Shown: in pieces, positions 23,087 to 35,700 of the stretch
Layout: each line of letters starts with the position of its first letter
Numbering within the stretch: the stretch's first letter is position 1
Assembly (NCBI GenBank): GCA_947652605.1
Contig: CANTFG010000224.1
Span: 372,001 to 436,000 of the forward strand
Direction: 5' to 3'
DNA length: 64,000 bases
From: Elmis aenea
Taxonomy: Eukaryota; Arthropoda; Insecta; Coleoptera; Elmidae
Notes under the pieces: generated by a model
Told to the model about the DNA's origin: nothing
Databases searched by the model: none
The model's input: the letters and a program-made list of their open reading frames with translations, nothing else
Made by a program: the position numbers and the translations under genes

Positions 23087-23600
23087 ATATATAGGGTGTT
23101 CCATTTAAAAAAAATGACTTACATGCGTTTAAAGTTTAGCGAAATGGACCGAGTATAACGAACACCCTGTATATTATTTTAAAAATGTAACCAGTCAACA
23201 ATCATTATGGCACTATCGTCTAATAAATTGCTAGAGTAAATTTCTCTTGTGTTGTTATGTTAATAAATATAAATATTTTTATAAAGGTCTGCATCTGTCA
23301 AAATTTTCAAAAAAACGTTAATAACTCAAAAATGGTTCATTTTAGACATAAACAACCTTTAATATTTTTGAAAAAAAATTTAATTTTACATCTAAAAGTT
23401 ACAACATATAGAGGGTGTTCTATATTTAAAAAACCATGTTTAGTATCAGAGCGCAAAAACAAAACACTGTGTATAGTTGAAAATAATTTTAGGTTATGTA
23501 GTAAAGGATTACAAACAACTTTTATATTTAACTTTTTTTAATATTATTACTAATAACAGAGCTATCGAATAATTCGTCTTGGCTGGGACACCCTGTATAT
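23087..23600. repeat. Cluster of AGGGTGTTC / ACACCCTGTATAT terminal motifs
   Basis: Motifs occur at about 23091 (ATAGGGTGTTCCATTT), 23153 (AACACCCTGTATAT), 23410 (GAGGGTGTTCTAT) and 23589 (GACACCCTGTATAT). The first pair could bound a small inverted-repeat unit of about 85 bp. The same word marks ends elsewhere in the window. Confidence 0.45.
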
Positions 23601-24950
23601 TGAATACATTTAAAAACCATTTTCATTTACAAATTCTACCCACGTGGCGGCAACGGTGACGACAACTTTTAACACAATCGTAATTTAAACTTTTTTTTCG
23701 TACACTAAACAAATCTAGGGCAGTTTCAGAAATTAATTGCTTTAGTGTAAAATATCGATATTATCCCATTTTATTTAACATTATTTATTACAGTTTTGGG
23801 TATGATAACGATAACTTTTAATGGAAACAAAGTTTGTTAAAAGTTGTTTCATTATCACGCCACTTCCTGTTTGCATGCCAACATAAATTTATTAGGTAAT
23901 GTTTATTATAGAAACTCCACGGTTCAATGAACATTTAGTTTTGTATTAAATTTGCTTGCTTTAAATAATCACATAGGCCATTTAAGTTGATTGATTGTTG
24001 TTTACGGTAAACCTTAAACTAAAACTATTAGCCCAAATTGATATTCTAGATGTTTATCGCAAGTTAAAATAGTTTCTGTTTTAGATTTATTTTGTATTAA
24101 AATAAAGGGAAGTTTATTAACATGTACCTACTTATGTATAACAAAAAAAAAAAAACTACTGTCCTACTGCTAATCGCTTACCTCGGTGGGCAAAATTTTT
24201 ATACTAGAACAAACATTTCAAATTCTAATTTTCAATTAATAATGAAAAGCTACTTAATGTTTGGAATATCGCAAAACATATTTGACTCCTGAGTTTATTT
24301 CAGTAAAATATTTTATTTGTTGACAGCCTTACTGCCTTCAAGTGAACTGAAATTTAAAAGGCAAACAAATTTAATACCCATTTACACTAGCTATTTGCGT
24401 AAACCAAACAGTAAAGAAAACGAAAAAAAGTTTGGAAAAACAAATATCAGGATTGTAAAATTACAGTTTAAAGTAAAACCTGAAAAATTAAATATTTGTT
24501 TTATAACCACAAAAATGTAAAAGTAACTTCTGTTAAAATTACATGATCATGCAAAATTTATTTTAACATGATGAATTGATGAATTTAATGAATTTGTGTA
24601 ACGTCGACTATAATTTTCCACGTTAACAATTTTGATGCCACAGGAAAGGTGAGCTTATGTATTTCATTTTTACGCACATAATTTACTAGTTTAGAAACTT
24701 CGTAAGCAGCTTTAATAACTGCACATGCTGATGAAGTTAAAGTTTTATCCCGCGAACATTTTATTAAAAAATGGGTGTGATGTACCTTAATAAATTTAAA
24801 TTTACTATGTTGCATTTAATATCTAACTGTAAAAGCAAGTCTCAACAAAAACATTGAAATTATTATCGCGCTAGAAAATTATCCACATGGGATATTTTGT
24901 ATAAGAACTGTGTAAACAATCATTATTTTAAAAAATATTTCAATGTATCC
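23601..24950. other. Gene-free stretch
   Basis: I see only short AT-rich ORFs without motifs, and no clear repeats. Confidence 0.5.
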
Positions 24951-24958
24951 CTACAAGC

Positions 24959-26215
24959 CAGGGTGGATAAAAATCATGATTTTTTTTTTAAATCAAAAAA
25001 ATCGATTTATTTGATTTAAATCAGATTTTTTTGATTTAAATCAGATTTTTTTGATTTAAATCAAATGTACCATATTATCGAATTTAGTGACATATTCACA
25101 TGCTATTTCTGTTTTGTGCTAATAGATATATTTAATATCCAGTATATTTAATTCATTGGTGAATTTTTGTCAAAATGAAAAATTAAATATACTTAATGAT
25201 TAAGAATTTTGAAAAATTATTATTAAATAATGATGTTTAATTAATTATACACAGGGTGAGTCATTAGTGCGGGATCGGTCGGTTGTGGCTAAACGGCTTG
25301 AGATATGAAGTTGATTCAAATGCTATTTTGTACAGTTTTTTCTAAACAACACAATAAAAATATTTTTAAATATACAGGGTGAGTCACCTTTCTGGAACTA
25401 ATAGCAACTTTTATATTTCAAATACAACACCCAATTTTTTATTTAATATTTTTGACTGCCTTAATTTTAGCTTTGCATCAATATAAAATACTACAGGTTT
25501 TTATACGGCGTTTTAAAAAAAAAAAATTTTTTTAAATTATTCAAGGTTGTAAGTCTTTATTTAAAAAATTCTCCTGAAGTTATTTTGAAGTACAGAGTTT
25601 TAATTTGGTATGGACATGCAGAAAAAATTTCTCTGTTTGCTCGATATGAAAAATTTGAATCACACGTACAGGAGTGTTTATAAATAGGTGGCAACTTCCA
25701 TGATTTTCAAAAGCTCGTAACTCGATTTTTTCAAATGCGAACCCCTGTGTTTTTTTATGTCATCGAATTCGTCTTTAAAAGAGCTTCATATTTTGTTAAG
25801 TATGTCCTATACCCAACACTCATACTTTTCGAGATATTCGACATTTTTCTTCAAATCGTTATTGAAGCAATGGAGTGCCGTGGAAATTTAAAAAACTGAC
25901 TGTTCACTTCGCTAATGTCAAAAACTTGTCATTTATTTTTTGAATTATTGCATTTCCACAATGAATATTACTTTACAAGAGCAAATTGATATGGTTTATT
26001 CACCATTTCGTGTATTTAATTACTAATAGTAATACAATTTTGTTTTATTATAAATATTATACTGTATCTACTCATATAATCTGTGATTTAAATTGATAAT
26101 TTTTTTTAAAAAAACACTTAATTTAAATCAATGATTTTTGTAAAAAAAATCACTTGATTTAAATCATGATTTAAATCGTGATTTAAATCAATTGATTTAA
26201 ATCTGCTCAACCCTG
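24959..26215. mobile_element. hAT-type element with GATTTAAATC words
   Basis: Flanks CTACAAGC (24951-24958) and CTACAAAC (26216-26223) match at 7 of 8. Ends are CAGGGTGGATAAA and the inverse of CAGGGTTGAGCAGA. Both ends are packed with TTTGATTTAAATCA words. The 1257-bp body also contains two direct copies of ACAGGGTGAGTCA (about 25254 and 25376), likely ends of another repeat. No transposase remains. Confidence 0.8.
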
Positions 26216-26648
26216 CTACAAACTATCCTTAAAATAAGTTATTGGTTGACTAGCACTTAGCCCGTCCTAGGACGGGAATATTGTATATCTTAAATTTAAA
26301 CTATTTACTTTTTATAATACCGTGAGCTGCAAGTTAGACACTGTTATGTTACCGGTGAGTAAAAATTTACGGTTCATTAGACACAACTCAGTCGGTCAAA
26401 TGAACCCGTAGTAGTTTACTGCGTACAGATATTTTGTAGCTATATTCATGCGTTTCAGAGTCACAGAGTCACAGAGTCAGCCTGGACTTTTATATGTATG
26501 TATTTATTAGGGCTTCCAATCTCCAAAAAAGAACTTCAAAACAACAGTCTTGAAAAAACTAATGGCAAATAATGTACCTAGAAGAAGTCTTATTAAATAC
26601 AAGGCGTATTTTTAATGGGAAGAAAATAAGGATCTTAGAAACCCTTAA

Positions 26649-27495
26649 CCCTTTCACTGCGGCACTCGTTTCTGGTTTCTGCAAGTCGTGTCCGCTGTGC
26701 GGCGTTCGACAGGTAGTGCGTGTTATTACGGTTCCCGCAGTCAGATCCCTGCACCTTGCGTATTAATACGGTTCCCGCAGTCAGAGTATAGGTTTTACGT
26801 AAAAAAAAAAAATAGATTACAATTTTAGTTGGAATTATTAGGTTAACTGCCAACTATCCAAGTATTTATGCTTACTTTGATAAACATGCAAAAAGTTCTT
26901 CTATTACCCCTCCGCCCTGGATTATGTATGTAATTAGGGTTTACCTAATTAACTTTTACAGGAGTTGACCCAATTGGATTATAGAATTCAACTTAATATT
27001 ATTGTTCGTCCCCACATCCAAATATTCAGGTTTTTCACATACCTACTTTGATACAAATGCAAACAGATTCTAATTTTAAACTTCCGCCCCGGTTTATGTG
27101 GATTAACCCTAATTAACTTTTACTACAGTTAACGCAGTTTAAATATTGTTCGTCACCACATCCAAATATTCATGTATTTACCCATACTTTTATGAAATGC
27201 AAACATATTTGTTCAATGAACAAGTAACATGTAAGAATACTTAGCGTGCGCTCTGAAAAATCCAGTAGCGCGGAATTTTACGGTTCCCGCAGTCTGCGGC
27301 TAAAAAGTGTCATACACATATATCGAGCTAATACATAGAATATGAAGCACAGTATGCTATAGCATGCTAAAAAATACGGCAGAAGTGATCTGTCGCTTCA
27401 AAAAATGCTTAAAACACGCCCGCGTAATATTCCGGTTCCCGCACATGAGCCACTAAAATTTTATGCGGAATAATACGGTTCCCGCAGTGAAAGGG
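26649..27495. mobile_element. piggyBac-type MITE with CGGTTCCCGCAGT words
   Basis: TTAA flanks both ends (26645-26648 and 27496-27499). Ends are CCCTTTCACTGCGG and its inverse CCGCAGTGAAAGGG. The word TACGGTTCCCGCAGT recurs at about 26729, 26768 and 27282, at 27429 (diverged) and at the right end. It is 847 bp and has no transposase. Confidence 0.85.
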
Positions 27496-27734
27496 TTAAG
27501 AGATAGCAGGATGGTTAAATGGTAAGCCCCTCATATCTGGAACACTCAAATTTGGAACATTCAATTCTGCAAAATTTACCGGTAGAAACATTCAGCATTG
27601 GAATAACGTAACATAAGAATCATGCAACCATGGAACGATGAAACCATTCAACGCAGGAATCATTCAGCGCTGTAACACTCAAATCTGGATATGGAATTCT
27701 GGAAGTTTGGTCCACTTTTTTGTAGCAGAACTTT

Positions 27735-28885
27735 AACAGATATTTTAAGGCGACTATTCTATATCAACATGGGTCCATAAACGCTTCATTTTAACCCTTT
27801 CTTTGCGGGAACCGTAATAATCCGCATTTATTTTTGTGTCCCAAGTGCGGGGCCGTATTATTACGCGAACATAACTCCATGACCCGAAAAACGATGCACT
27901 GAAGGCACGAACTTTTTAAACGAGTGCCGCAGCGAAAAGGTTAAAGATACAGGGTGTTGAAATTTTCGAATAAAAAATCGATAATTTTTAACCGTTTCCC
28001 AACCAGTAGATATATTTAAACCAAATTTGGTATACAGCACCACCTTACAGGTTACCACATTCGGTGAGAATGTCAAACCCCACAAGCAACCAGTAGCGGA
28101 ATTGTGGGAGTTCAGTTTCAATAAATTTTATAAAAAACTTGTACTACCCTGTTCAAAATCAAACTCGAACTTGTTTTTGGTTAGAGCATTTTATTCTTAA
28201 CAAAAAGTGTCTCTTGACTTTTGTTCGTATCTGCCACCCTTTGGCGCGAAATTTGATTTATTTTAATATTCTCGCGAAAAAATTGCTCATAATTTCCATC
28301 TAAAAATAAAAATATTGCGAAAATCAGAAAATTGCAAGTTGCACACCAAATGCTCATATTGTGGATTATTAATCGTTAATTTAGCGAAACTTCTTTCCTG
28401 ATTATCAGCATGTTCTGTTAATAAAACTGCAAAAATCGGTAATTACTTCTTTATTTCGAACATTAGCGATATTTTTAGATTGTGTTGATGAGCGAATTTT
28501 TCGCGAAAATAGTAAAATAAATCAAATTCCGTGCCAAACGGTGGCAGATACGAAGAAAAGTTAAGAAACACTTTTTGTTTAGAATAAAATGCTTTACCAA
28601 AAAACAAGTTCGAGTTTGATTTTGAACAGGGCCGTTCTAGTTTTTTTATAAAATTTATTGAAACTGAACTCCGACAACTCCGCCACTGGTTGCTTGTGGG
28701 GCTTGACATCAATGTGGTAACCTGTAAGGCGGTGCTGTATGCCAAATTGGGTTGAAATATATCTACTTGTTGGGAACGGTTAAAAGTAATCGATATTTTT
28801 TCGACAATTTCTTTACCCTGTATCTTTAAAATGAAGCGTTTATAAACCCATGTTGATATGGAATAATTGCTTTAAAATGAGTTTT
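27735..28885. mobile_element. Foldback element with long arms, interrupted by a mini piggyBac
   Basis: The left arm runs from about 27735 to 28290 (less the insert at 27795-27940). It is the reverse complement of about 28475-28885: CATATCAACATGGG, AAAGATACAGGGT, GCAAGCAACCAGT-type blocks and AACAAGTTCGAGTTTGA-type blocks all recur inverted. Arms are about 400 bp with moderate divergence. ORFs at 27861-28121 and 28443-28745 are arm shadows that encode similar peptides from opposite arms. Confidence 0.8.
27795..27940. mobile_element. 146-bp mini piggyBac MITE
   Basis: TTAA flanks both sides (27791-27794 and 27941-27944). Ends are CCCTTTCTTTGCGGGAACCG and GAGTGCCGCAGCGAAAAGG, so it belongs to the family of the element at 26649-27495. 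The opposite arm of the host foldback shows the uninterrupted target (CTTTAAAATGAAGCG near 28825), which proves insertion at TTAA. Confidence 0.85.
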
Positions 28886-29618
28886 TCTGTCGAGTGTTAA
28901 ATTATTATTAATATTCCATTATTTGGAAGAAAAACTGCAGTTTGATTTAAGAAAAGAAAAGTTTTTGTTGTATTTTGCGAGTTTTTTTTTTTGGTATTGA
29001 CATTGCATAAAATTACACAACTTTGCCCCCTATCAAAGCTCTTGAAATAGATTAACACGATCTTTTAATCTTCCACTGTATAAGAGACAAGGTAAAATAG
29101 AAAACGAAGTGTTCTGCAATTATATAATATATTTTAGCTGTTGTGACGTTAAGTAAATTTTAGATCTCTATACTGCAGATTTGCGCGTTCCAGCGCTGAA
29201 CGATTTCTGTGTTGCATGATTTCATCGTTGCATGATGTTGAATGATTCAAATTTTGAATGTTCTTTCTTTACATGCGACTCCGATTAAATTGGCAAAGAA
29301 GTGTGTTTTACGTGCTTAGCAAAAATCTCCACTGAAATTCTTGCAATCTCTGCTTAGTTCCTGAAATATCCTTAAAAAATATGAGAAACGTAATTTTCTT
29401 GTTTTCTTTATATCTATTTTATTATCATTATCAGAAATCTGAAATTTGATATTCCAAGGTTAGACAGCCTTATTCGAATGGCGTTATAAAAATTAAACAA
29501 GCTTGTTTAGTTTTTGTGGTCTGATATTTTTTATGGGTGCTATATTGGCTGTTCATGCTATCAGAGATATCTTGCGCGAGAGAATTCTCTAGACGTTCTG
29601 TATTTAGTATAAGAAGCT
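28886..29618. other. Gene-free stretch
   Basis: AT-rich sequence with no ORF or repeat that I can support. Confidence 0.45.
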
Positions 29619-29703
29619 AAAGTGGCGATTATTTGTGATGTAATTGTTTGTTAAAGCCTCTAAAGTAGAGATTATTTGTGATGTAATTGTTTGTTAAAGC
29701 CTC
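29619..29703. repeat. Tandem duplication, unit about 44 bp, two copies
   Basis: The block GATTATTTGTGATGTAATTG followed by TTTGTTAAAGCCTCT occurs twice in a row, nearly identical. It is probably a slippage or break-repair duplication. Confidence 0.8.
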
Positions 29704-30474
29704 TTCTGATTAATAATAAATATATCAGCAAAAGCACTTCAGGTACCATCAAGTACGATTATTGACCTTCTGCGATAACAAGCAGATCTAAAAGGAGCTT
29801 TAACAAAGAGTTTGTGATATCAAAAACGACTTTTTTATATAAATCTGTAGAAAATAAAGGACTTAAGTTTTTTTTTTAAAGTTTTACATGTGTGGGATAT
29901 CATTAAAAATAAGTTTAGAAGGGTATACAATTATAATCTTCAATTTCTGTGAATTGCCTAATAAGTATAAAACCGTTCTTCACATACATCCAAGGTTGGT
30001 TAATTTAAAATTGCTCCCTAAAAGTAATTTTGTTAGCCGAGTGTGGATTCATAGAGATATGAAGTCCAAGGTAAGACCTTGTGTGTCTGCCGTCAGATTA
30101 CATATCGATTCTAAGATCAAACGAGCAGTGGTACAGCGTGATTCAAGATCCCTTTATAGCATTAACTTAAACGAGATTGCAGGGCGCAAGTAGGAGGCAG
30201 TTTTACTAATCCAACTAATGACTTGAAAGCATTTTATAGTGGCTTTTAATGTACGCCTGTGCAGGGGACCCCATCAAACCTGCGATTATTTTACTTCAAC
30301 ATATGTCTTTAAGTTTAAACAATTCACGTAATTTCACAGGGATAATCTAAGCTAAGCCATTAAAAAAGCCGTTACTGTTTTGTTTTACAACTATTACCGA
30401 CATCATTTTAAAAACAGCTTCATTGTAGAAACGAATAATAAAATTATTTTTTAAGTTTAAAGTAAGCGTCTTTT
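29704..30474. other. Gene-free stretch with an unassigned 101-codon ORF
   Basis: The ORF at 29888-30193 (plus) has no signal peptide, domain or motif that I recognise. Its neighbours give no support for a gene. I see no repeats. Confidence 0.4.
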
Positions 30475-30475
30475 A

Positions 30476-31469
30476 TACCGGGTGTAACTGAGCTTTGGTA
30501 CACCCCCTTTTTTTCTTTATTTTTGATTTTAGATAAATGAAATTTTAGTCATGTAATATGTGTGAAAAATCGGATTATTTGAACATATGCATATTGTTAC
30601 ATTCCGGTGACCCTAACTTTGTTATTTTAATGAAACACCCTGTATATTTTTACATTTTTGGAAAGATGAAGCAATTTTAGCTACAACTGCCCCATTTTGA
30701 TTAGTTTTCTCAATAACTTATAGGTATTTGTGTTGGCAGGCTGCTTCACAAACTTAAAATAAAATGAAAACATAAGATATTATGTTAATCGGAGTACAAT
30801 GTGCCTAACTACACCAAAACAAATTATCGTTCTTTATTGTTCAACTACTTTAGTTATTTGATTAAAAACTCCAAAAATTTTCGTTGTAACTGGTTGCAAT
30901 TAACCACAGAGTATACGTACTAGGATTAACAAGATCTCTTAATAAGCTTTTATAATATTTTAAGTCTTTTAAGGCAGCCTTTTAAACACAAATATAAGTT
31001 ATTGGTATTGTTACATTAATCAAAAAACACCTGCACACTGTACTTTCAATTTAAAAAAATTAACCTTCTGTCAAAAAACCGATTCTGCAACCCTTAAAGC
31101 TGATTAAGTAATCTAAATGGCAATTACAATTTACAAAAACGTTTTTTGGGAATTTCAGGACATAATGAAAGTCAATTATATGCAAGTCATGGCAGACTAT
31201 TAAAAAAAAAATTGTCCAAAAAATATTTGAGGTTATTAAAATTAACCAAAATCATGCAGTTGTTCCAATATTGCTTTATATTTTCAAAAATGAAAATGTA
31301 CTATTAAAAATAGCAAAGTTAGGCTTATATCCGGTAAAACAATAGTGTACCTACAAAGGTATGTTTAAATAGTCCGGTTTTTGACACAGCATATGTCTTA
31401 GATTTCATTTATCTAGAATCAAAAAGAAGGAAAAAAAGGGGGTGTACCAGAACTCAGTTACATCTGGTA
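30476..31469. mobile_element. Foldback element (family B), copy 2, uninterrupted
   Basis: Ends are TACCGGGTGTAACTGAGC and its inverse GACTCAGTTACATCTGGTA-type. Arm sequence matches copy 1 (16140-19248), including CCCCCTTTTTTTCTTT, ATTTGAACAT and AACACCCTGTATAT. At 994 bp it equals the length of copy 1 without its LINE. It is non-coding, and its arms have diverged from each other. Confidence 0.85.
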
Positions 31470-32379
31470 AAGATGATTTTTTTTAAGTATTGATCTTTTG
31501 ATACTGCCGTTTACAAATATTTTGAGAGAAACTTCGTCCAGACATTTTGAAGAGTAAAAAGTTAGAATAGTAAAGTGTAGGATTACCGAAGAGATTCACT
31601 TTGAACAATACAATAAAATTATAACTTTTTTTTAAATTCCAAATAAATTTAGCATGCACTAGGTATAAAAATATTTAAACATTAAAAAAAAATGTCATTT
31701 ACATTAATCTATTTTTTAATATCTATGTAGTTACTAGATTTAAGAATTTGTTGTCAATGTTTTATTATATTAATAATTAATAAAAATATTGCGTATGATA
31801 CACGGTAAACAAATAAGATTATTTAATTTGCAAATTTACTACGTAGGACACACATACGCTTCGAATTTTATGAACCCCTTACTAAAAATATTGAGTTATA
31901 AAAGGTTTTAACAAATATATCATTAGATTACCATAAAAATACCCAAACGTTTTCACGCACGGTTAGTTTGACAGGAAACAAAAACTAGGTTGATTTCGTT
32001 TTTTTGATAGCATATAATCTGAACGATATAGCTATATTTTTACGGGCTATTTTATGAGAGAGGATTTCCTATAAATTCACTTTATTACGGCAACAGGCTT
32101 ATTGATGGCTACTTTAATTGGAATAAAAACCTAAACTTAAATCATCCAATATTTTTAAGTCCATACTAAGTATGAAGTCTTCATTAGTGTGAAGATAGAT
32201 ATAAGGAATAAACTGTAGTGGCCACCAAATTATTTTCGCCGTATATTGTATAGTATGTATATCTTCGTGATGGTATATTTGTGGGTATAAAAGTTAAAGG
32301 TACCGCTCCAGGTTATTTAATAAAAATTATTTTTGTAAATGACGTGTGGCAGCATGACGAGGTAACGTCTGTCAAAATG
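31470..32379. other. Gene-free stretch
   Basis: AT-rich sequence without convincing ORFs or repeats. Confidence 0.5.
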
Positions 32380-33640
32380 ACGTTTCATGCGAGTGTTTAT
32401 CAAGAATACATACAATCTAATAGGATGGCCCATTCCCATAAGTCTAAGGTATAATTTGACTCTCCGAAACTGACGTGATCCAATAACGCAAAAATGTGTA
32501 AATCGATATCTTAGATTTTATATCGCATGACAAATTCCAAAGTGTTGCTAGATGACATTAGTTAAACAGTTCAACTTTTTTTTTTTTTGTTAAATTTGTA
32601 CTTCTTGATTCCTTTGCCAAATAAGATAAGGTTTCTCGTAAACCTGAACATGTGTGACATATGAAACATCTGTCACTTTATAAATAACATTTGCAGGACG
32701 TCATAGGTAACGTCATTAATATCACTCTTCTGTCATCGATATTTTAACGAATTTTGTCGGATGGGCTATCCTAGTGAATGTTTATCAAGGATAGGTGCTA
32801 AACCAAATAGTAAGCAAGGATACTAAACTAATAGGATGGCTCATTCGCATAAGACTAATGTATTACTTGGCTATCCGGAAGTGACGTCATTATTATCGCA
32901 AAAATGCGTAAAACGATTACTTAGATTTTATGTTGCATGACAAGTTCCAAAGTATAGCTAGATGACATCAATTGAATAGCTCACTAAATTTTTTTTTTGC
33001 TACATTTGTTCTAGTTAATTTATTGCCAAATAAGATAAGGTTTTTTATAAATCCAATGGGTCTATTCAAATAAACCTGAACGTTTTATACATGTGACAGA
33101 TGACACATCTGTCACTTTATAAATGACATTTGTATGACGTCATAGCTGATCGTCATTGATATGTTTACGAATTTCATCGGATGGGCCAACCTATTAGTTT
33201 ATTATCCTTGAGTGTTTATCAAGGATGGCAGGATGGCTCATTCCCTTAAGACTAATGTATTACTGAACTATCCAGAAGTGATGTAAATTATCAACGCCAA
33301 AATGTTTGAGCCAATTTCTTAAATTTTATACTGAATGACAAGTTCCAAAGTATAGCTAAATGATATTAATTAAATAGCTCACCGAAAATACTTTTTTTTT
33401 GTTGCTAAAGATTGTTAATTCATTGCCACATAAAATAAGATCTCTTGAAAAGTAAATGGGCCGATTTCCATAAACCTGAACGTTTTATACATGTGTGACA
33501 TATGACACATTTGTCACTTAATAAATGACATTTGTAGAACCATAGCTGACGTCATTAATATCACTCTTTTGTTGTCGATACGTATACAAATTTCGTCGGA
33601 TGGGCCATCTTATTTAATTTACTATCCTTGAGTGTTTATA
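32380..33640. repeat. Tandem array, unit about 400 bp, three copies plus a partial
   Basis: The block AGGATGG-C-CATTC followed by ATAAG-CTAA recurs at 32422, 32833 and 33230 (spacings about 411 and 397). Each unit then has CGCAAAAATG, a TGACAAGTTCCAAAGT block, a poly-T tract, GCCAAATAAGATAAGG, a TGTGACATATGACACAT dyad, GACGTCAT words and ACGAATTT-GTCGGATGGG, ending GAGTGTTTATCAAGGA. The tail of an incomplete unit precedes the first copy. It looks like a short satellite array or a segmental tandem duplication. Confidence 0.85.
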
Positions 33641-33649
33641 AGATATAGG

Positions 33650-34755
33650 TAAACAACCACAGTGTTCAATTATTTTTTTTTTAAGTTGGGGATTAAAAAC
33701 GAAAATTTTTTCGTTATTTTCTGATCGGAACTAAAATGAAAAATAGCTTTTTTGTGCTTTACGTTTTTACCCAAAAAATTTCGTTTACGTTTTTGAGAAC
33801 CAGAGTTAAATAACCGTTAATACCGGTTATAATTACATTTTCTTTAAAACAATAGAACATCGGTTATTCAGATTATAATACTTTATAAATTTGTATGTAA
33901 TAGTATGTAAATTTACACAGTTCGCCTCTTAGTAAAAGCAAACTTGTCGTTGTTATTTTGTACTTTGGTAATCCAGTGATAGAAGTAAATATTTTGTGAT
34001 GAGTTTTAAAGTCCATTTACATTCTAGTGTCTGTTTCTAAGCAATTGTTCAGCATCCACTAAATTATAAACTATTATATGTTGGGTTTTGACCTTAATGG
34101 ACAACATATTTTAGACTGGCGAACGGCTGAATTAGATTTACCAAATTGTAAAACATAATTAACATATATTCAAATCGAATTTGTACATTTTATTAAGGAC
34201 AACTTCGTGCCTGTCAGGTGTAAAAGCCTAACTTGATTTGTTTAATGAAAATGCACATACGATCTATATCTAATAATATACATTGAAAAAAGTGAAGCTC
34301 ACTTGTTTCAACTGAGATGTTTTACTGCCTCGGGGGAGTCTCTTAAGCTCAGGTGTTAAATCACCGTTTGTGATCAATGAATAGAATTTTAATGGTGAAC
34401 GAACCGCTTAAAAGCGGAAATTTAAATAATTTATTTAGTTTTGAACCTTGAACGTATAATAATAATTTCGTCTTCGTATCTTAAAAAACTTTCGGTTAAT
34501 TTATTTTAACTCCGTTATTTTCTTTTCGTTCTTAGTCTCTGTCTTAATCATTACTTTTTTTTAAAGAAATTCAAGAGAATTAAGACAAAAAGCAGTTTAC
34601 TTAAAAAAAAATAAACTGTATAACATCCTAAAATTTTAAAAATAACAATTGTACGTTTCGAAAAAAAAATTGAAATTTTGAGTTTTTTAAATCATTTTGT
34701 AAGTTTAAAGTTTACCAATTACTTTAGTAGGGTTTCTTACAGACCCCAACATATA
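33650..34755. other. Gene-free stretch with weak repeat traces
   Basis: A CGTTTTT/AAAACG-rich patch at 33685-33800 resembles the word-iterated interiors of the hAT MITEs. TATATGTTGGG (about 34077) and CCCCAACATATA (about 34743) could be worn inverted ends. Neither can be firmly delimited. Confidence 0.35.
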
Positions 34756-34945
34756 GTCTATTCAGCCAGTGATGATGAGGTCTATCAGATTAACTGACTG
34801 GTGTATAAATGTAAGTACGTAAGCGGTATGTTTCGTGTTTGTGTGCTTAGAACTCGATGACACAGAAAAAGACAGAATGCATGTATGTATTTCATTGCCG
34901 CCTTACTGCGCTAATCCGATAGACCTCACCACTGGCCGAACAGAC
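34756..34945. mobile_element. Small MITE, 190 bp
   Basis: The left end GTCTATTCAGCCAGTGATGA continuing to GAGGTCTATCAGATTA is inverted at the right end (TAATCCGATAGACCTC then ACCACTGGCCGAACAGAC). Arms are about 35 bp with a few mismatches. Non-coding. Confidence 0.7.
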
Positions 34946-35700
34946 TTATAGATTACAATTCTACATTAACAGAATTTTTTAATTTATTACCGTTTTTATG
35001 CAATTTTGGATTGACGTGACGCACACACAGATGCAAACGGACGGACGGAATCGCGAAAATAGTCAAAACGGCTTCAGGTGACTGTAGTTATCGACTGCTT
35101 GTTATTTTGCAACATAAGTATGCAAAATTCTAGTTGATTTTAAGTAAGTTAGAATAAAGATACGCATACGTTCGTTATTTTAAGTAAATTTTAACCATGA
35201 AACATATTTACCACAGTATTTTTTACACTTTTTACTTTATTGTGTAAAAGGAAGTATATTACGAAACATAGTAGAAAAAGCCCAGGATGAAAGTACTTTT
35301 TGTTTTGTTTTTATTTAATTTCTCATAAAGTATAACAAGTTTTTTACATCCAAATCGATTTAATTTCAGATTGGACGTTTGTCGTCCTTCCAAGATATTT
35401 ATTTCATATGTTTCGCAAAGCACATTTAAGAATTTTTTTTCTGTAGGAAGACAGCTGTTACTTATAACCTCAACGTTGGGGCTAAAAGTAACAATGACCG
35501 GGGTAAGTTGTAACGGCAAAAAAATTAATACGGCTCATAAGTAGTGGGTAAACCTATTAGTATTTATCAACAAAATTAATATTTGATTCCAAAATACACA
35601 TTAGCAATATTTGAAAATGTGGAGAAAAAAATGCAACAAATTTGAAAATTAATCCGACAACTTTTGTATGTTCTCATTTACGAACAAAACCACCAATTAT

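Noticed and set aside
29888..30193. 101-codon ORF as a possible host gene
   Set aside because: No domain, signal peptide, splice context or neighbour support. ORFs of this size occur by chance in 64 kb.
34077..34754. TATATGTTGGG...CCCCAACATATA as the ends of another element
   Set aside because: The inverted match is about 12 bp and imperfect, which is too little to delimit an element.
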